This document shows, piece after piece, positions 35,717-47,531 of a DNA stretch of 64,000 nt. The translations under genes and the position numbers were made by a program. Source of the stretch: Lasiosphaeria ovina (lineage: Eukaryota > Ascomycota > Sordariomycetes > Sordariales > Lasiosphaeriaceae); assembly GCA_033439765.1 (NCBI GenBank), contig JAULSN010000009.1, positions 1,984,001 to 2,048,000 on the forward strand, in the 5' to 3' direction. How positions within the stretch are numbered: the stretch's first letter is position 1; every line of letters begins with the position of its first letter. Under the pieces are notes generated by a model. It was given only the letters and a program-made list of their open reading frames with translations, ran no database searches and was not told where the DNA came from.

Positions 35717-37556
35717 TTACACAAACTCGCTACGCTCAACAACATATAGATCTACATACTCGTCCACAGACATAGCCTCGAGCTTCTTGGGCTCCTGGCT
35801 CAGCGCCACCAGCTGCTTCACCTTGTCGGCGGGATAGTGGGGCTCTAGATGGCGCTTGTATTTGGCGAGGATTTCGGGCTTGGCCTCGTCGCGGCGCAGA
35901 CGGTGGCCGAGAGGCGCCTCGACGACCACCTCGGGGAGGATGGTGCCGTCGTTGAGCTCGACCGTCAGGCCGTTGCTGATGGTGCGGAGCGAGGGGGCGT
36001 GGTAGTCGGTGGTGAACTTGGGGTCCTCGACGCACTTGATCTTCTGGCGCAGCGACTCGACGAGGGGTGACGTGGCGGCCTCGGAGCCGTCCGTGTAGTC
36101 GCCAGCCGTCAGGCGGCCAAAGACGAGCATGACGGAGCACATGTACTGGATGCAGTGGTCGCGGTCGGCAAAGTTGTCCATGGGCCTGAACTGCTTGTCG
36201 ATGATGCGGATGCAGGCCTCGTGGGTCCGGCATGTGACGCCCTTGATGTCGGCAGCCGATTTGCCCATCGACTTGAGCTGGTTGTGGATCTTCTGCGAAG
36301 CCTCGACGGCCGTCTGCGAGTGGAACTCGGCTGCAGGGTGCGTTAGAAGGGCGACAGACAACTGAGGACGGCGAGGAACATACCAGGATAAGACACCTTG
36401 AAGAGCACGTTCTCCATGACGTAGCTGCCATAGGGGCGCTGGAACTCGAACTTCTTGCCCTTGAACAGGACGTCATAGAAGCCCCAGACAGGGGCCGATA
36501 GCACCGTGGGGATGCCGGGCTCGCCCTTGGCAACCTTGAGGACCAGGTTGACGGCGCGCTGACAGGCATCGCCGGCGGCCCACGACTTGCGCGACATGGT
36601 GTTGGGGGTGTGACGGTAGGTGCGCAGGCTCTGGCCGTCGACCCAGGCCTGGGTGACGGCGTCGGCCGTCTGCTTCTCCGACAGCCCGAGCATCTTGCTG
36701 ACGACGGCGGCGCTGGCGACCTTGACGAGCACGACGTGGTCGAGGCCGACCTTGTTGAACGAGTTGAGGAGGGCGAGGCAGCCCTGGATCTCGTGGGCCT
36801 TGATCATGGCCTCGAGCACGTCGCGGACGGTGAAGATCTTGCCGCCAAAGATGTTGCCGCCGGCCTTGTTGGTGCGGGTGACCCAGTCGGCGACGGCGAG
36901 GATGGCACCGAGGTTGTCACTGGGGTGTCCCCACTCGGCAGCCAGCCAACAGTCGTTGTAGTCGAGCCAGCGGATCATGGCGCCGATGTTGAAGGCGCCG
37001 TTGACGGGGTCGAGCTGGAAGGGGGTGCCGGGGACCCTGGTGCCGTTGGGCACGACGGTGCCGTCGACGATGGGGCCGAGCAGCTTGGTGCACTCCTTGA
37101 AGCGCAGGCCCTCGAGGCCGCAGCCGAGCGTGTCGATGAAGACCCATCGCGCCGTGTCGAACTGTTTGGAAGCAGTCAGCAGTCAGTCAGTCAATCGGTC
37201 AGTCAGTCGGAAGCGAGGAAGCGAGGAGCACGCACGGCAAGGTCTGAGTCAATCTTCTTGTTGTGGACATAGTCGGCAATGTCCTTGACCTCGGCGTCGT
37301 AGCCGTGGTGCGAGGCGGGCGAGGGCGCGGCGGCGGCAGCAGACTGGAGCGAAGCCATTGTGGAAAAAGCCGACAAGTTGCGCGGTGTTGCGAGAGCGGG
37401 GGTCGCAGCGGTTCTGCTGCTGCTGCTGCAGGTGCTGCTGGCTATCAACGGCCGCAACACTCCTGCTGCTGATGATGGCTGGCCGAGGCGTTGCTGGGTC
37501 TGGGGCAGGCGCAATGTTCTCGAGGCCTGTCGTAGTCCGCGATTGACAGCAGACAT
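35717..37556 (-). CDS. prpD: 2-methylcitrate dehydratase, mitochondrial
   Basis: Converts 2-methylcitrate to methylaconitate in the propionyl-CoA-degrading methylcitrate cycle. Exons 37556-37236, 37161-36384 and 36330-35717 give 570 residues with consistent phases (0, 1). Residues 1-65 are rich in Arg, Ser and Ala without acids, fitting a mitochondrial presequence. The MmgE/PrpD fold follows: [58 protein letters not shown] (the conserved D-x-N-D-x(n)-H-P-S-DN active-site region), [19 protein letters not shown] and the C-terminal [15 protein letters not shown] motif rebuilt across the second splice junction. Length fits the fungal enzyme. Intron 1 (37162-37235) contains a tcag/gtca tandem repeat. 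An in-frame ATG at residue 67 (TMASLQSAA) could give a non-mitochondrial form. Confidence 0.95.
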
Positions 37557-39218
37557 GGTGTAGGTTGACTTGTCGTGCTGCAGCTCTGCAGTTTCGCTGT
37601 CGCCCGTAACGAGTCAATTGAGTCAATTGGGTCAACAGCAACCTGGAACCTATTGGCGGCAGGGAATGATCTGGCGAATTCCCCAGGTCTAGGTATTTAT
37701 TCTCCCTCTGACCAAGAAGAAGCTGGACCCTGGCCCCTGCCCTACCTGCTCGGTGCTGGTGGGGTGGGGAGTTGGGAGCTTGGCCGCTCAAGCGGAGGGA
37801 GGGGCAACAATCGTATTGCCGCGGCGTGCCGAAGCCAATCCCCCCCCCCCCCTGTTCGCTGTAGAGCCTGTAATTGGCAATTAAGGTTACTCAACAAGTT
37901 AACCTCGGTGCTTTCCCCGTGCCAGTTCCTTTTGCCCTTGGCAGTATTTTTTATCCGAGCTTTTCCTCCGTGAACATCGTGAGACATTGGAGCTCGACTT
38001 TGCTTTCGTCTCTTTCCGTGGTTGTTATTTTTCTCCTTTCTTATTTCATCTAACTCAAGGCATCATGGCCCGTGATCCAATGACCCCGTTACCTCGATGT
38101 AATTGCCTACGGTACTACTTACATGCTGTATAAGACGCGTAGTAAGCGGAGCCGAATTCCTCACCCCAAAAATACCTACCGAGTTCGGAGCCGACTCCCG
38201 AGCCCCGTGAGCGAACAATGACATAGGGAAAGTTGGCGGCCGGGGCAGGAAATAGCTAAATTACCTTACTTACCTCCCAGTCAGTCAATGGCACAGACTT
38301 TAAGTACCTCACGTGTTTACACACAGAGCAAGAAGAACAACCGAAGCATCGATTAGCTCTGTGAAGCGAAGCAGCCATGTTGCACATCTTTTCCGATGCT
38401 TCTTCCCTTCCTCCCTTCCTCCTCTCTAACCATGCTCCATGTTTGCTGTGAAATCTTGGTCCGGCCAGGGCTGCATGCTTCCCCGACCCGACACCAGTCC
38501 CGAGCGAAGAGCAAGATTTCCCCTTTTTCAGAGGAGCCAAGGAGGAAACCCCAGACAAGCTTTCGCACAGTAGAGCTGAGTGCCTTTAGTCCGACATGTC
38601 CGGCCAGCTTGCTGCTGCCCGTGGAAAGGTGAGACCCGGCAGCCATCTAGTCGCTTGTGGTAAGGAGTACGGCAGCTACCTAGGTACCTAGATAGGGTAG
38701 GGTAGGGTAGGGTAGGGTAGGGGAGGTATCTAGTTAGGTACTTATGCATGAATATAATAGGTAAGGTAGGTTTCGAATCCCGCATGCATCCGCATGTGTG
38801 ACCCCCCCGACTGACTATTGTCAACACCACCGCGTCCTCCAGTCCCTCGAAACACAGGCTCTGAAACTGGCCCCCGTACCGTGCCGGGAGTCTGCCGGGG
38901 CGACGGGCGACAGCTAGGTACCGGGGCCTTCTTGCCTTTTCGTTGCCGAGGCCGGTGCGGCATATGTGTCGGGTGGGCCCACTTTACCCCCTGCTGCTGC
39001 GCTCGGCGCCGTAGTGCCTTTTCGGGCTATCTATCCATGTTACCTACCGGGATACATAGCCCTACAGCAGCAGCCTATACACAGTAGCGATGTGCTCTGG
39101 TCCGGTTCCCCGCAATCTCGCCCGTCTATCGCCGCCAAGACAATGCGAATTGAATGTGCGTGTACTTGTGTGCGCCATGGCGTAGTGTGCCTGCCAGGAA
39201 GACAATGAAGAATGGCCG
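37557..39218. other. intergenic spacer, 1.7 kb
   Basis: Promoter of the 2-methylcitrate dehydratase gene on the left side, 3' side of the acidic protein gene on the right. It contains a poly-C run near 37842-37851, the palindrome agctacctaggtacctaga at 38675-38692 directly followed by a (taggg)n array, and no recognisable gene. Confidence 0.5.
38692..38722 (+). repeat. (TAGGG)n pentanucleotide microsatellite
   Basis: Five to six copies of taggg with period five. The period differs from the six-base fungal telomere repeat TTAGGG, so it is read as an ordinary microsatellite. Confidence 0.85.
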
Positions 39219-39693
39219 TCATTTCCTTGCGCCGACCGGCGAGCGAGTAGGTGCGCGAGTAGGTTTCTTCTGGTTTGGGCGAGCAGCCGAGCGCACAGCT
39301 TTGCTAGGAGGGGCAAGGGCCGGCGGTTTCGGTTCGGCCGAGCGAGCAGTCAGGCGAGCCGACCGTCGCGGTTCGGGGCGAGCAGCCAGACGAGCCGATC
39401 GCCGCGGCCCGGCCACAGCGACGGCCCGCTGACTTGGCTCTAGAGTGGTGGCGGCGGTGATGGCGGCAGTGGTGTTGCGAATCTTGGCGGGCCGCTCTTG
39501 TTCCTCCTCGTCGTCGGCGCTGGGATCCCGGTCGCGTTTCCTGCTCGCCGGGGGTTTGGGCGCACGAATGTCCGACGACGGGGACGGCGTTGGCGTCATG
39601 TGCGCTTGTTGATGTTGTTGTCCCGATGGGGTCGGGTCCACCGTGTCCCACGGGCTCCACTTACCATCGTCTTCGTCGTCGTCGTCGTCGTCT

Positions 39694-39747
<54 letters not shown>

Positions 39748-40138
39748 GTTTGGTTGACCATGTCGATCCACTCCTGCAACTTCCTCTCACGTTCAGCCCA
39801 CACCTCCTGCGGCACATGGCCGATTCGATATTTGCTAACAACTTCCTCGCCCAGCATCTTTATATGTACCTCCCTTATTTCAATAGCACGTTCCAGTTTT
39901 TTGACGAGATGTTGGATGAATTGGGCATGGTCTCTTCTTTCGTGGAGCGTGGACGGCGGTCCAGTGACAGGGCCTGGGGTTTTGAAGTCCCACGAGAACT
40001 GCACCAAGCCAAGGCTTCATGTCAATGACGTGCCATGTAATAAGCCAACAATGATTGTTTTGGTAAGGAAAGGCTTACATTTTGGTTCGGGTTGGAAATG
40101 GGTACAACAGGGGCCGGCGCGGGAGCTGAGGCATCCAT
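39219..40138 (-). CDS. acidic coiled-coil protein with RSARLAAR-type basic repeats, unknown function
   Basis: Exons 40138-40079 and 39998-39219 (80-base intron, phase 0) give 279 residues. The start was set at the ATG at 40138 because the main frame has no own ATG and the 20-codon exon MDASAPAP.. joins in phase through gtaagc and ggtgcag. Residues 38-100 are a charged helical segment (HAQFIQHLVKKLERAIEIR, PQEVWAERERKLQEWIDMV). Residues 105-131 are 25 Asp and 2 Glu. The last 90 residues are basic, with repeated PRRSARLAAR and EPRRSARLTARS and further Arg/Lys/Pro, reminiscent of DNA- or chromatin-binding tails. No catalytic domain was recognised. It lies 353 bases downstream of a kinase gene on the same strand. 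Confidence 0.7.
39669..39748 (-). repeat. (GTC)n trinucleotide tract coding poly-Asp/Glu
   Basis: Near-perfect gtc repeat with two ttc interruptions (Glu) in the coding exon of the acidic protein; the reading frame keeps it as Asp/Glu. Confidence 0.92.
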
Positions 40139-40491
40139 TGTCACGTACGCAGCCAAGGTGAACTGCCCGAACCTCTGAATCAAAACAGCAGCTGCACCTT
40201 GAACGGATACTTTCGCGTGGAATGCACCATGGCGTGGGGCAAACCTGACCTGGAGGCGTCTTCACGTGATGTGATTTCAATCTTGTGGAACGATACTTCA
40301 TTTCACGTATTCCATACAGATTCTGCACTGTGCGTGCATTTAAAACAAAGTGCCCGTCTTGCGCACGAAATCTCTGAGCAAAACGAGTGTTTTTTGAGTG
40401 TATGACAGATGCGAAATAAGCGCGAAACGAAACTAGATACAAGGTACGGATAACTTGATGTTCAAAATCGGCAAGGTCGTAGTGTATACCG
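40139..40491. other. short spacer between same-strand genes
   Basis: 353 bases, taken as the promoter of the acidic coiled-coil protein and the 3' UTR of the kinase gene. Nothing else is visible. Confidence 0.5.
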
Positions 40492-42396
40492 CTAAATACC
40501 CCGTACATACAGTGGGCGGGGGCCCCCCTTTTCCCTTCCATTGTTAATGTATTCGAGCCGCACCCTTATGGCTTCCGCGCGAGATACGTCCGGTAACTCT
40601 CCCAACTCTCTCCAGTTTGGATCAGAGAGAACCTCGTCGATATTGATGCGAGTCTCATTATTGTCCTTTGCCCACTGGTACCTCAGCATCTTTTTAAGAA
40701 GAGCTCCAACTAGGAGCGGGAAACCCGTGTTAGTTGCGTCGCTCGAGTCTCGGCCTGTCATGACAGCATGAACAATAACTCACGGTGTATGTAACCTGGG
40801 ACCGGAGAGTTGCACGCCTGATAGTAGTCACCGGCCAGTGTCGCCATGGATTCCTCGTATTTCTCGGCAAACAGTCGTCGCTCATACTCGTACTGGCGCC
40901 TGTCAAACCGCCACGGGTTCTGAGAAAACTTCACGAATGGGTACTTCCCATACATCATCCCGTACCCGATTACCCCCATAGCCCATATGTCGACCGAGTA
41001 GTTGTAAGGCTCCATTTCGCGCTCTGGTGCAAGATAGGGGATCGTGCCTCCGCATGCCGGCATCGGCCTCAGAAAACCCCCGGGCTCTCCGATGAAGCCG
41101 GCTGTACCGTTGTCGAGGAGAACCGATCGTTGGGGCGTCCCTATTAGGCCAATATTCGCTGGCTTCAAGTCCCGGTGCACCCAGCCTGCGTGGTGTAAGA
41201 TCTGGACACCCAGGAGTGCATCACGGAACACGCGAGCTGCCTCCATCGACATGCCTCTGTCGTTCCTTCTGTATCGAGTGATGCATTAGCCGCGCTCCGT
41301 GCGCAAAAGTATGTAGAAATACTAACTCGCTGCTTTGAGGTATCAGACTGCAGAAGGTCGAGCCCACGACCGGCTTGTGGACAGACACAACTTCACTGTT
41401 GCTATAAATCACCTCCACTTGCCGTAGAATTCGGCCGGCAGTGTCTTTCTCTTGGGCGAGATTCGTCAACATCTCGTTTATTGATACTTCGCGTAGAACG
41501 AGACCCTCTTCATCATCAGTTGTTGGTTGTACTATTTTCAGCGCCACCGCTTCGTTGTCTGAATTAGAACCAAAGAAGACTCTGCCTTGGCCGCCTCTGC
41601 CTAGGGGCTTTCCCACGGTCCACGGACCAATCGTCCTTGTGACTTGGAGCGGAGTTCTCATATCAACATCGACATGTTCCGGAGCTCCAGCCTCCTCCAG
41701 CCTCTTGTTGCGAAGCTGATAGAAGGTATTGTCTTTGCCTGAAGCGAACGGCGTGTACTCGAGCTCGTAGTCGAGCTGACCACCGAACGAAATCACCGAC
41801 TTGTGCTTGTTCAAGCTGTGGAGCTTGCCCTTGACAGGTGTGCCGTCGACCGTGAGGCGGGCTGACGCTCTGCCGCGAACTAGAGAAATGCAAAGCCCCC
41901 TAGTATCAGGGGCAAAGTTGAATCGCGCATTGAAAATCCGCATGCCGATGTGATGCTGTTTCGCGAACGAAGTCCTGCAAAGGCTTAGATCGGGACTCGG
42001 AGCGTCGCTATCAGGCGAGCGTCTTCCTACGGTCCACCCAAGCTGCGGATCGATAATAGATGTGTTGAAGTCCAGGAAAAAGTGGCCCGCCCACACCATG
42101 CCATCCTCGCTAGACGCACCCTCGGCCTCGGATTCAGACTCGGGGAAACTCTCGCTTGCGTAGCCTGTGTTGGAATCCCCTTCCAGAGACCCGCGTCGCG
42201 TTATTTCGCGTCTCAGCCGAAATACCTCGCTGTCGTACTTCATCGCCAGTTCGACAGCCATGTTCTTCAAGAGCGGAGCATCGTCTGCCTGGTACTTGTT
42301 CTGTCGACCGTTGATGTGGGTCTCAACGATGTCGCTCAGTGCCAGTTTGGCGAGGGCGCTGACAGGTGTAAGAGTGACAAAGGTGGTGTCCTCCAT
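40492..42396 (-). CDS. FHA-like plus protein-kinase protein with DNG in place of DFG
   Basis: Exons 42396-41327, 41268-40784 and 40709-40492 give 590 residues with closing phases (2, 1). Residues 1-90 are helical and charged. Residues about 145-235 look like an FHA fold (IFNARFNFAPDTRGLCISL, LHSLNKHKSVISFGG, LDYELEYTPF). A kinase domain follows at about 260-560: glycine loop GRGGQGRVFFG, lysine in VALKIVQ, HRDLKPANIGL, then LLDNGTAGF where DFG is expected, GTIPYLAPEREME for the APE region, and DIWAMGVIGYGMM. The metal-binding Asp is kept but Phe is replaced by Asn. The first donor is gttagt, a less common but usable form. The family is fungal and not closely recognised; FHA-like domains suggest binding of phosphothreonine, and signalling or self-recognition roles are only guesses. 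Confidence 0.82.
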
Positions 42397-44268
42397 TTCA
42401 GCAACTCTCTGGTCGTGATAGTTTCAGTGTAGGTCGGGGTGAGCGTAAACCAGGTAACTATACTATTATGTGGATGAGAGGGGAATAAAGAAGAAATAGG
42501 GAGAGATGGAGGAAAAGAGAAGGAAATCGAGAAAAATATGCTTGCGAGATACCCATTCTTATTCATTCTGCCTGGTTTTCGACATCTTTTGTCACCCAAC
42601 ACCACACACGGACATAGCCTCGCCCGGTCTATATGGGCAGGCCCAAACTGGGTGTTTAAAAAGGATACGGTACGGATAGAAAGCAGATGGGTACCGGCGA
42701 GGTTCAGCCTCAGATTTCAAGCCATTGGCCAGGCGTTGACGGACGGCGACGTAGTAGCCTAGCCATCGCTCCCATGCCACATCTCGGGCTTGAAGCCGTG
42801 ACAAGAAACGCACAGTCGGGCGCAACGATGTGTCCCTTGGCGGCAGGCAGATGCTGGCGGTTGAAATAGTGAGGCTTTCGCTCGCTCATGATAGCGAATT
42901 ACCCTATCGTGTCTCCAAGGGCGACATTCTCTGGATCATCTGGCGGCAATCGGTTTGCTCTGATCCTTCTGGCGGCTCTTTGTGGCGTAAGGGTCTGGGC
43001 GTCATGAAACGATACCTGGCCGAGTAGCACAGGGAGTTTGGGGAGCCTTGCTAAAAAAGCAAACTTTCCACTGAGGCTCATCCCTCCCTCCATCTAAGCA
43101 GCCAAAGTGGTGGGGACGGATCCGGATTTGCTCAAGCCCTGGCGGTGGCGGGGAGAAGCTGGGCAGGCAAGACATTATGGGCAAACTATTTTGGTCGTTT
43201 CCTTTCCGATTGTGTGATTTCAGGTGGAATCACGGTCTGTGGGTTAGGAATGTCTTGCACCGGAAGGAGCTTTCCACTCGCCGCAGCTTGGCAACCTGGA
43301 ACTTGAACTTAAAGTCTCGACACTACTGGTTCCTTCCTCCCCCCCGGGAGAGATACCTCAGGCAAATATGCGGGAAAACATACCCATTTTGCCGACATTG
43401 GTCTCTCTAAGGTCGAGTAAGGGGTAAGGGTCTTAGGTCTTTTAGAGTTATTTGAAGTGAGGCGCCACAGCAGTATCCTATATCGAGGCCGGGTTACGAA
43501 CGAGCTGCCCGATCATCCATTAACCTGGTCTTTAGAATTAATCTCTTTCAGAAGATCTTTATCTTTATTGTCGAATGACGGCCTTGTTATTTAATCGACT
43601 TGGTCATCGTGACTGACCCCCTATTTCTGGAAGGAAAGGACCAGAGTTCCTGCTTTAACTGCGGCACAATAAGGTTTGGCTTCCTTCCTACTTAAATTCC
43701 AATGGATCCACAACTTGAAATTACCTAAGGTAGATAGTTCAATCGGTTTTGCTTTGCTTAGCCTGTGAAATGCTGTTCAAATGGCGGTTGTGCCTCTGAA
43801 AGAAATACCTTGTGTAAGTGCCCAGCGTGCAAGTAGGCTGGCCTATATATACCCCTAACCCTGCAAAATGCGATTGAGTCGCCTCTTCATCGTGACCTTG
43901 CCGTAGCCGTAATTTTGGCTTGACATCGTGCTAGCGGCCTTCATAGTGTTGAGCGGACACTTATTTCGTCCATACATAGAAAGGTGGGCGGAGGTGTTCG
44001 TTCGTCCCCTCTCCATAGCCTGCTTTTGGCGTCGGGCCTAAGGCCGGCCCAAAGAATGGGATCAAAGTCGGGGCTCCCAGCCAAATGATGTCGTCATAGC
44101 CGTCACGAGCAAGTTTGGCGCTGTACGTGTACATACTCGGTATAAAACAACAAAATTCGACCGCCAAGCCAACCAAAAGGGAAACAGCGATTAAACATCA
44201 CTTCCGCGATAACTCTCGTGTGCTGTGCTGCACCCAATTAGTTAACCCTTTTTTTGACAACCGCAATC
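42397..44268. other. divergent intergenic region, 1.9 kb
   Basis: Promoters of the kinase (-) and glutamate decarboxylase (+) genes. No gene was recognised; nearby open frames reach only 60-90 codons. The part 43400-43760 is AT-richer and holds ttacctaaggtag at 43721. Confidence 0.5.
44141..44147 (+). promoter_or_regulatory. TATA box of the glutamate decarboxylase gene
   Basis: tataaaa lies 122 bases before the start codon, and a pyrimidine/ACA-rich leader follows it. Position and sequence fit a TATA element; unproven. Confidence 0.5.
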
Positions 44269-46120
44269 ATGGTTCTCTCACGACATGTAAGTTGATTTGG
44301 AAATAGTGGATGGATGCGCACCGAACTCCCCACTCTGACAAGCCCTTTTTCCTTTTCCTTTTCCAGGTCGATCCCGAGGAGGTGGTCAGCCACCTTCAGG
44401 GTGCTCGCACCTCCAACAACAAGACAAAGCTTTCCCACCTTACGCCCTACGACACGGCCTACGCCAGCCAGGTGGAGATCCCAAAGTATCGCCTCCCCGA
44501 CGACGGCGCTCCCGCTGACGCCGTCTATGCCATGATCAGGGATGAGCTGGACCTCGATGGCAGGCCCAATCTGAACTTGGCCAGGTAAGAAGCTCGCAGA
44601 AAAACCGCCACATATGAGCCGCAATCTGACCGCACTCTGACAGCTTCGTCAACACCTATGTCGACGACAACTCGCAGAAGATCATGGCCGAGAACGTGGC
44701 CAAGAACCTCGCCGACAATGACGAGTACCCGGCCATGCTCGCCATGAGCCAGCGGTGCGTGAGCATCCTGGCCAACCTGTGGCGAGTCAACAAGGGCGAG
44801 AAGGCCATCGGCTCGCCCACGGTGGGGTCGTCCGAAGCCATCCACCTCGGCGGCCTCGCCATGAAGCGCCGCTGGCAGGAGCGCCGCTGGGCCGAGGGCA
44901 AAGACGCCTACAAGCCCAACATCCTCATGGGCAGCAACGCCCAGGTGGCTCTCGAGAAGTTTGCCCGCTACTTTGACGTCGAGGCCCGCATCCTGCCCGT
45001 CTCGGCCAAGAGCAACTTCTGCCTCGACCCGGACCTAGTGCGCCAGAACATCGACGAGAACACCATCGGCGTCTTTGTCATCCTCGGCAGCACCTACACG
45101 GGCCACTACGAGCCCGTCGAGGAGATCGCGCGCATCCTCGACGAGTTCCAGAACATGACGGGCATCGACATCCCCATCCACGTGGACGCGGCGTCGGGCG
45201 GCTTCGTCGCGCCGTTCACACACGCCGGGGCGGGCCAGCGATGGAACTTTGAGCTGCCGCGCGTCAAGTCGATCAACACATCGGGCCACAAGTTCGGGCT
45301 CTCGTGCGCCGGCGTCGGCTGGATCATCTGGCGAGACGAGTCGTACCTGCCCCAGCACCTGATCTTCAAGCTGCACTACCTCGGCGGCACCGAGGAGTCG
45401 TACACGCTCAACTTCTCGCGCCCCGGCGCCCAGGTCATTGTGCAGTACTACAACTTGATCCATCTCGGCTTCTCCGGATACCGCGAGATCATGGAGAACT
45501 GCCTGGCCAACGCCCGCCTCCTGTCCAACAGTCTCGAGGCGACCAAGTGGTACACGTGCGTCAGCGCCATCCACCGCCCCACCAAGACAGTACCGACAGG
45601 CGTGGCCCAAAAGGTGAAGAACACAGTCGAGTCCGCCGTAAGCGGCGGCGGCAAGGAGCAGCAGCAGCAGGACGGCAGCGGGGAGACGTCGGCCGCCTAC
45701 GTTGCCGGGCTGCCAGTTGTATCGTTCCGGCTGACGGACGAGTTCAAGCGTGAGTTTGTGCACATCAAGCAGGAGACGGTGTCGCTGCTGCTGCGGGCGC
45801 GCGGCTGGATCATCCCCAACTACGCGCTGCCTCCGAGCGAGGACGGCACCGAGATCCTGCGTGTGGTTGTGCGGGAGAGCATGAGCTTCGATCTGCTCGA
45901 CCGCCTCGTGACCGACATCGTGCAGGTCACCGAGAAGCTGATCGACAACGACGAGGTCGACCTCTCCATCCTGCACAAGCAGCGCAAGGAGCCCGCGGCC
46001 AAGACGGACAGCAGCAAGAAGTCACAGGGTGGTGTGGCCAAGGACACTGAGCAGCGTGCTCTGAACGTGGGCAAAAATGCGAGCCGCATGGCCGAGGGTA
46101 TTCACAGGTCGGTGTGCTGA
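44269..46120 (+). CDS. gad: glutamate decarboxylase (PLP-dependent)
   Basis: Converts glutamate to GABA and CO2, the entry to the GABA shunt. Exons 44269-44286, 44367-44584 and 44644-46120 give 570 residues; exon 1 holds only six codons (MVLSRH) and joins in phase to [11 protein letters not shown]. Group II decarboxylase motifs: [28 protein letters not shown] with the PLP-stacking region, and the PLP lysine in [10 protein letters not shown] (K295). [16 protein letters not shown] and the C-terminal [11 protein letters not shown] are typical of eukaryotic and E. coli-type GADs. A Gly/Gln insert ([15 protein letters not shown], near residues 416-430) and a Lys/Ser-rich C-terminal tail are lineage additions. 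No calmodulin-binding site was evident. Confidence 0.96.
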
Positions 46121-46399
46121 GTGAGCTCGGGGACAGGGGTATCTGAGTGAGCCACAAAGGAAGGGAGATAAGAAACCATAGCTCTGTCTAGTTTTACCGT
46201 AGCTGGGCGTTTATTCTATTGATTCAGCCTAACCCGGAGTATCTCCTATCTTGAAAGTGCTCTTTGCGGTATCTACAACGGCTATTATACCACAATTCAA
46301 GAACATCCCTTCTCAGTGCGAGCGAGCAAGACCTCCACCTACCGCAAGCAAATGCCCACAAGGTAACCAACCCGCCCCTGAGAAGTGCGTCAAGTCCCG

Positions 46400-47531
46400 C
46401 TAAGAAGCGCCCGAGAACTGCAGATCCTCGTTCCCAACAACAGACGTCAGCACCGTCGGCGCGTTGATGCCCTCGACAGCACCATCACCGCCCTGCATGA
46501 TGCTCGCAAAGTTATCCGCGATCAGCTGAATGCCACTCGAAAAACCTTGCTCATCGAACTCGCAATGGCCGCCGTCGGGGGTATTATCGACCGTCTGCAA
46601 CAGACCGATCTGCGCATCACTCAACCCCGCGGCACGCGCCTCGGCCTCGTACGCCGCGATGGCCGCCGGAATAGCCGGCTGCAGCAGCGCGAGCTCCTGC
46701 TGGGTACTCTGGAAGTGGATCCTCGAGGTCCCTGCAAAGGCGCTCGCGTTGACGACGTCGACCTGCGGCTCGAGCGCGCCGCACATGAGCAACACGCCCG
46801 TCCCCGGGGCGGCGAACTGCGCCAGCTGCGCAGGGATGAAAAAGCCGCTCAGCGTCAGCGAGCCGCCGGAGACGCCCGTGAAGAAGAGCTGCGCGGGGTC
46901 GAAGGCGACGAGCTGCGGGAGGACTGTCGAGACCAGGTCTGCGACGGCCTGCGCGTCCGCGACGCCGTCCACGCGGCTCAGTCCCGCCGGGGGGCCGGCG
47001 TGCTGGCCCCAGAGGAGTTGCTCCGATGGTGCGAGCACGACGACGCCCATGAGCCCGTTCTGGACTGCTTGGTTCGGGAAGTCGAAGAAGCTCTGCCCGC
47101 CGTCGCCGTGCAGCAGGATGTTCAGACCTAGCGTGCCGGCTGCGCGCGCCCGCGCTTTGCTGCCGGCTACGCCGGAGGCGGTGGTGAAGGCGGACGCCGG
47201 GCCGCTGATCTTGAAGCGCAGGTTTAGGCCGCTTTGGTCGAAGCCGTTCGTGTCAGCGCGGTCAGGGGGAGAAGGGTAAGGAACCCGGGGGGGGGGGGGA
47301 TATATGTAGATGGAGGGGGGATATTCACTTGACCGTCGCGTTGGTGTCGAGGATGGTGGACCCGTCCGTGGCCTGCGAGATGCCCTGCGGGATGGCGGCG
47401 GCCTGCTGCTGCGGTGTCTGCTGCTGTTGTGACGAGGCAGCACCGTTGCCTTTGCCTTTCTTCGGGCTCGGCACGGCCAAGCCCAGCGCGCTCAACGCGA
47501 GCAGAGCCGCGAGGGAGGAAATGGCCCGCAT
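46400..47531 (-). CDS. secreted alpha/beta-hydrolase-fold protein
   Basis: Exons 47531-47329 and 47231-46400 give 344 residues; the codon AAC is split 2+1. The intron contains no AG between donor and acceptor, which makes the acceptor caaag at 47232 unambiguous. Start MRAISSLAALLALSALGLAVPS is a clear signal peptide with an Ala-rich core; a Gln-rich low-complexity linker follows. The hydrolase shows LLHGDGGQSFFDFPNQAV (oxyanion/His-Gly region), the nucleophile elbow GVSGG, and a late His in DGGHCEFDEQGF that could complete the triad. Similar fungal secreted proteins are often labelled cyclin-like F-box in databases, a misnomer as far as the sequence shows. The substrate is unknown. It is convergent with the glutamate decarboxylase gene, 279 bases apart. 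Confidence 0.85.

Noticed and set aside
38692..38722. Telomere-like taggg repeat
   Set aside because: The period is five, not six as in TTAGGG, and it lies between ordinary genes. It is treated as a microsatellite.
38765..38785. tttcgaatcccgc, resembling a tRNA B box
   Set aside because: The upstream sequence is the taggg microsatellite and cannot form a cloverleaf.
39304..40161. Plus-strand frames of poly-Ser/Val over the gtc repeat
   Set aside because: They are shadows of the poly-Asp tract; the minus-strand model has a proper start, intron and flanking charged domains.
45035..45976. Minus-strand frame of 313 codons inside glutamate decarboxylase
   Set aside because: It is antisense to a conserved PLP enzyme and has a composition typical of reverse GC-rich codons.
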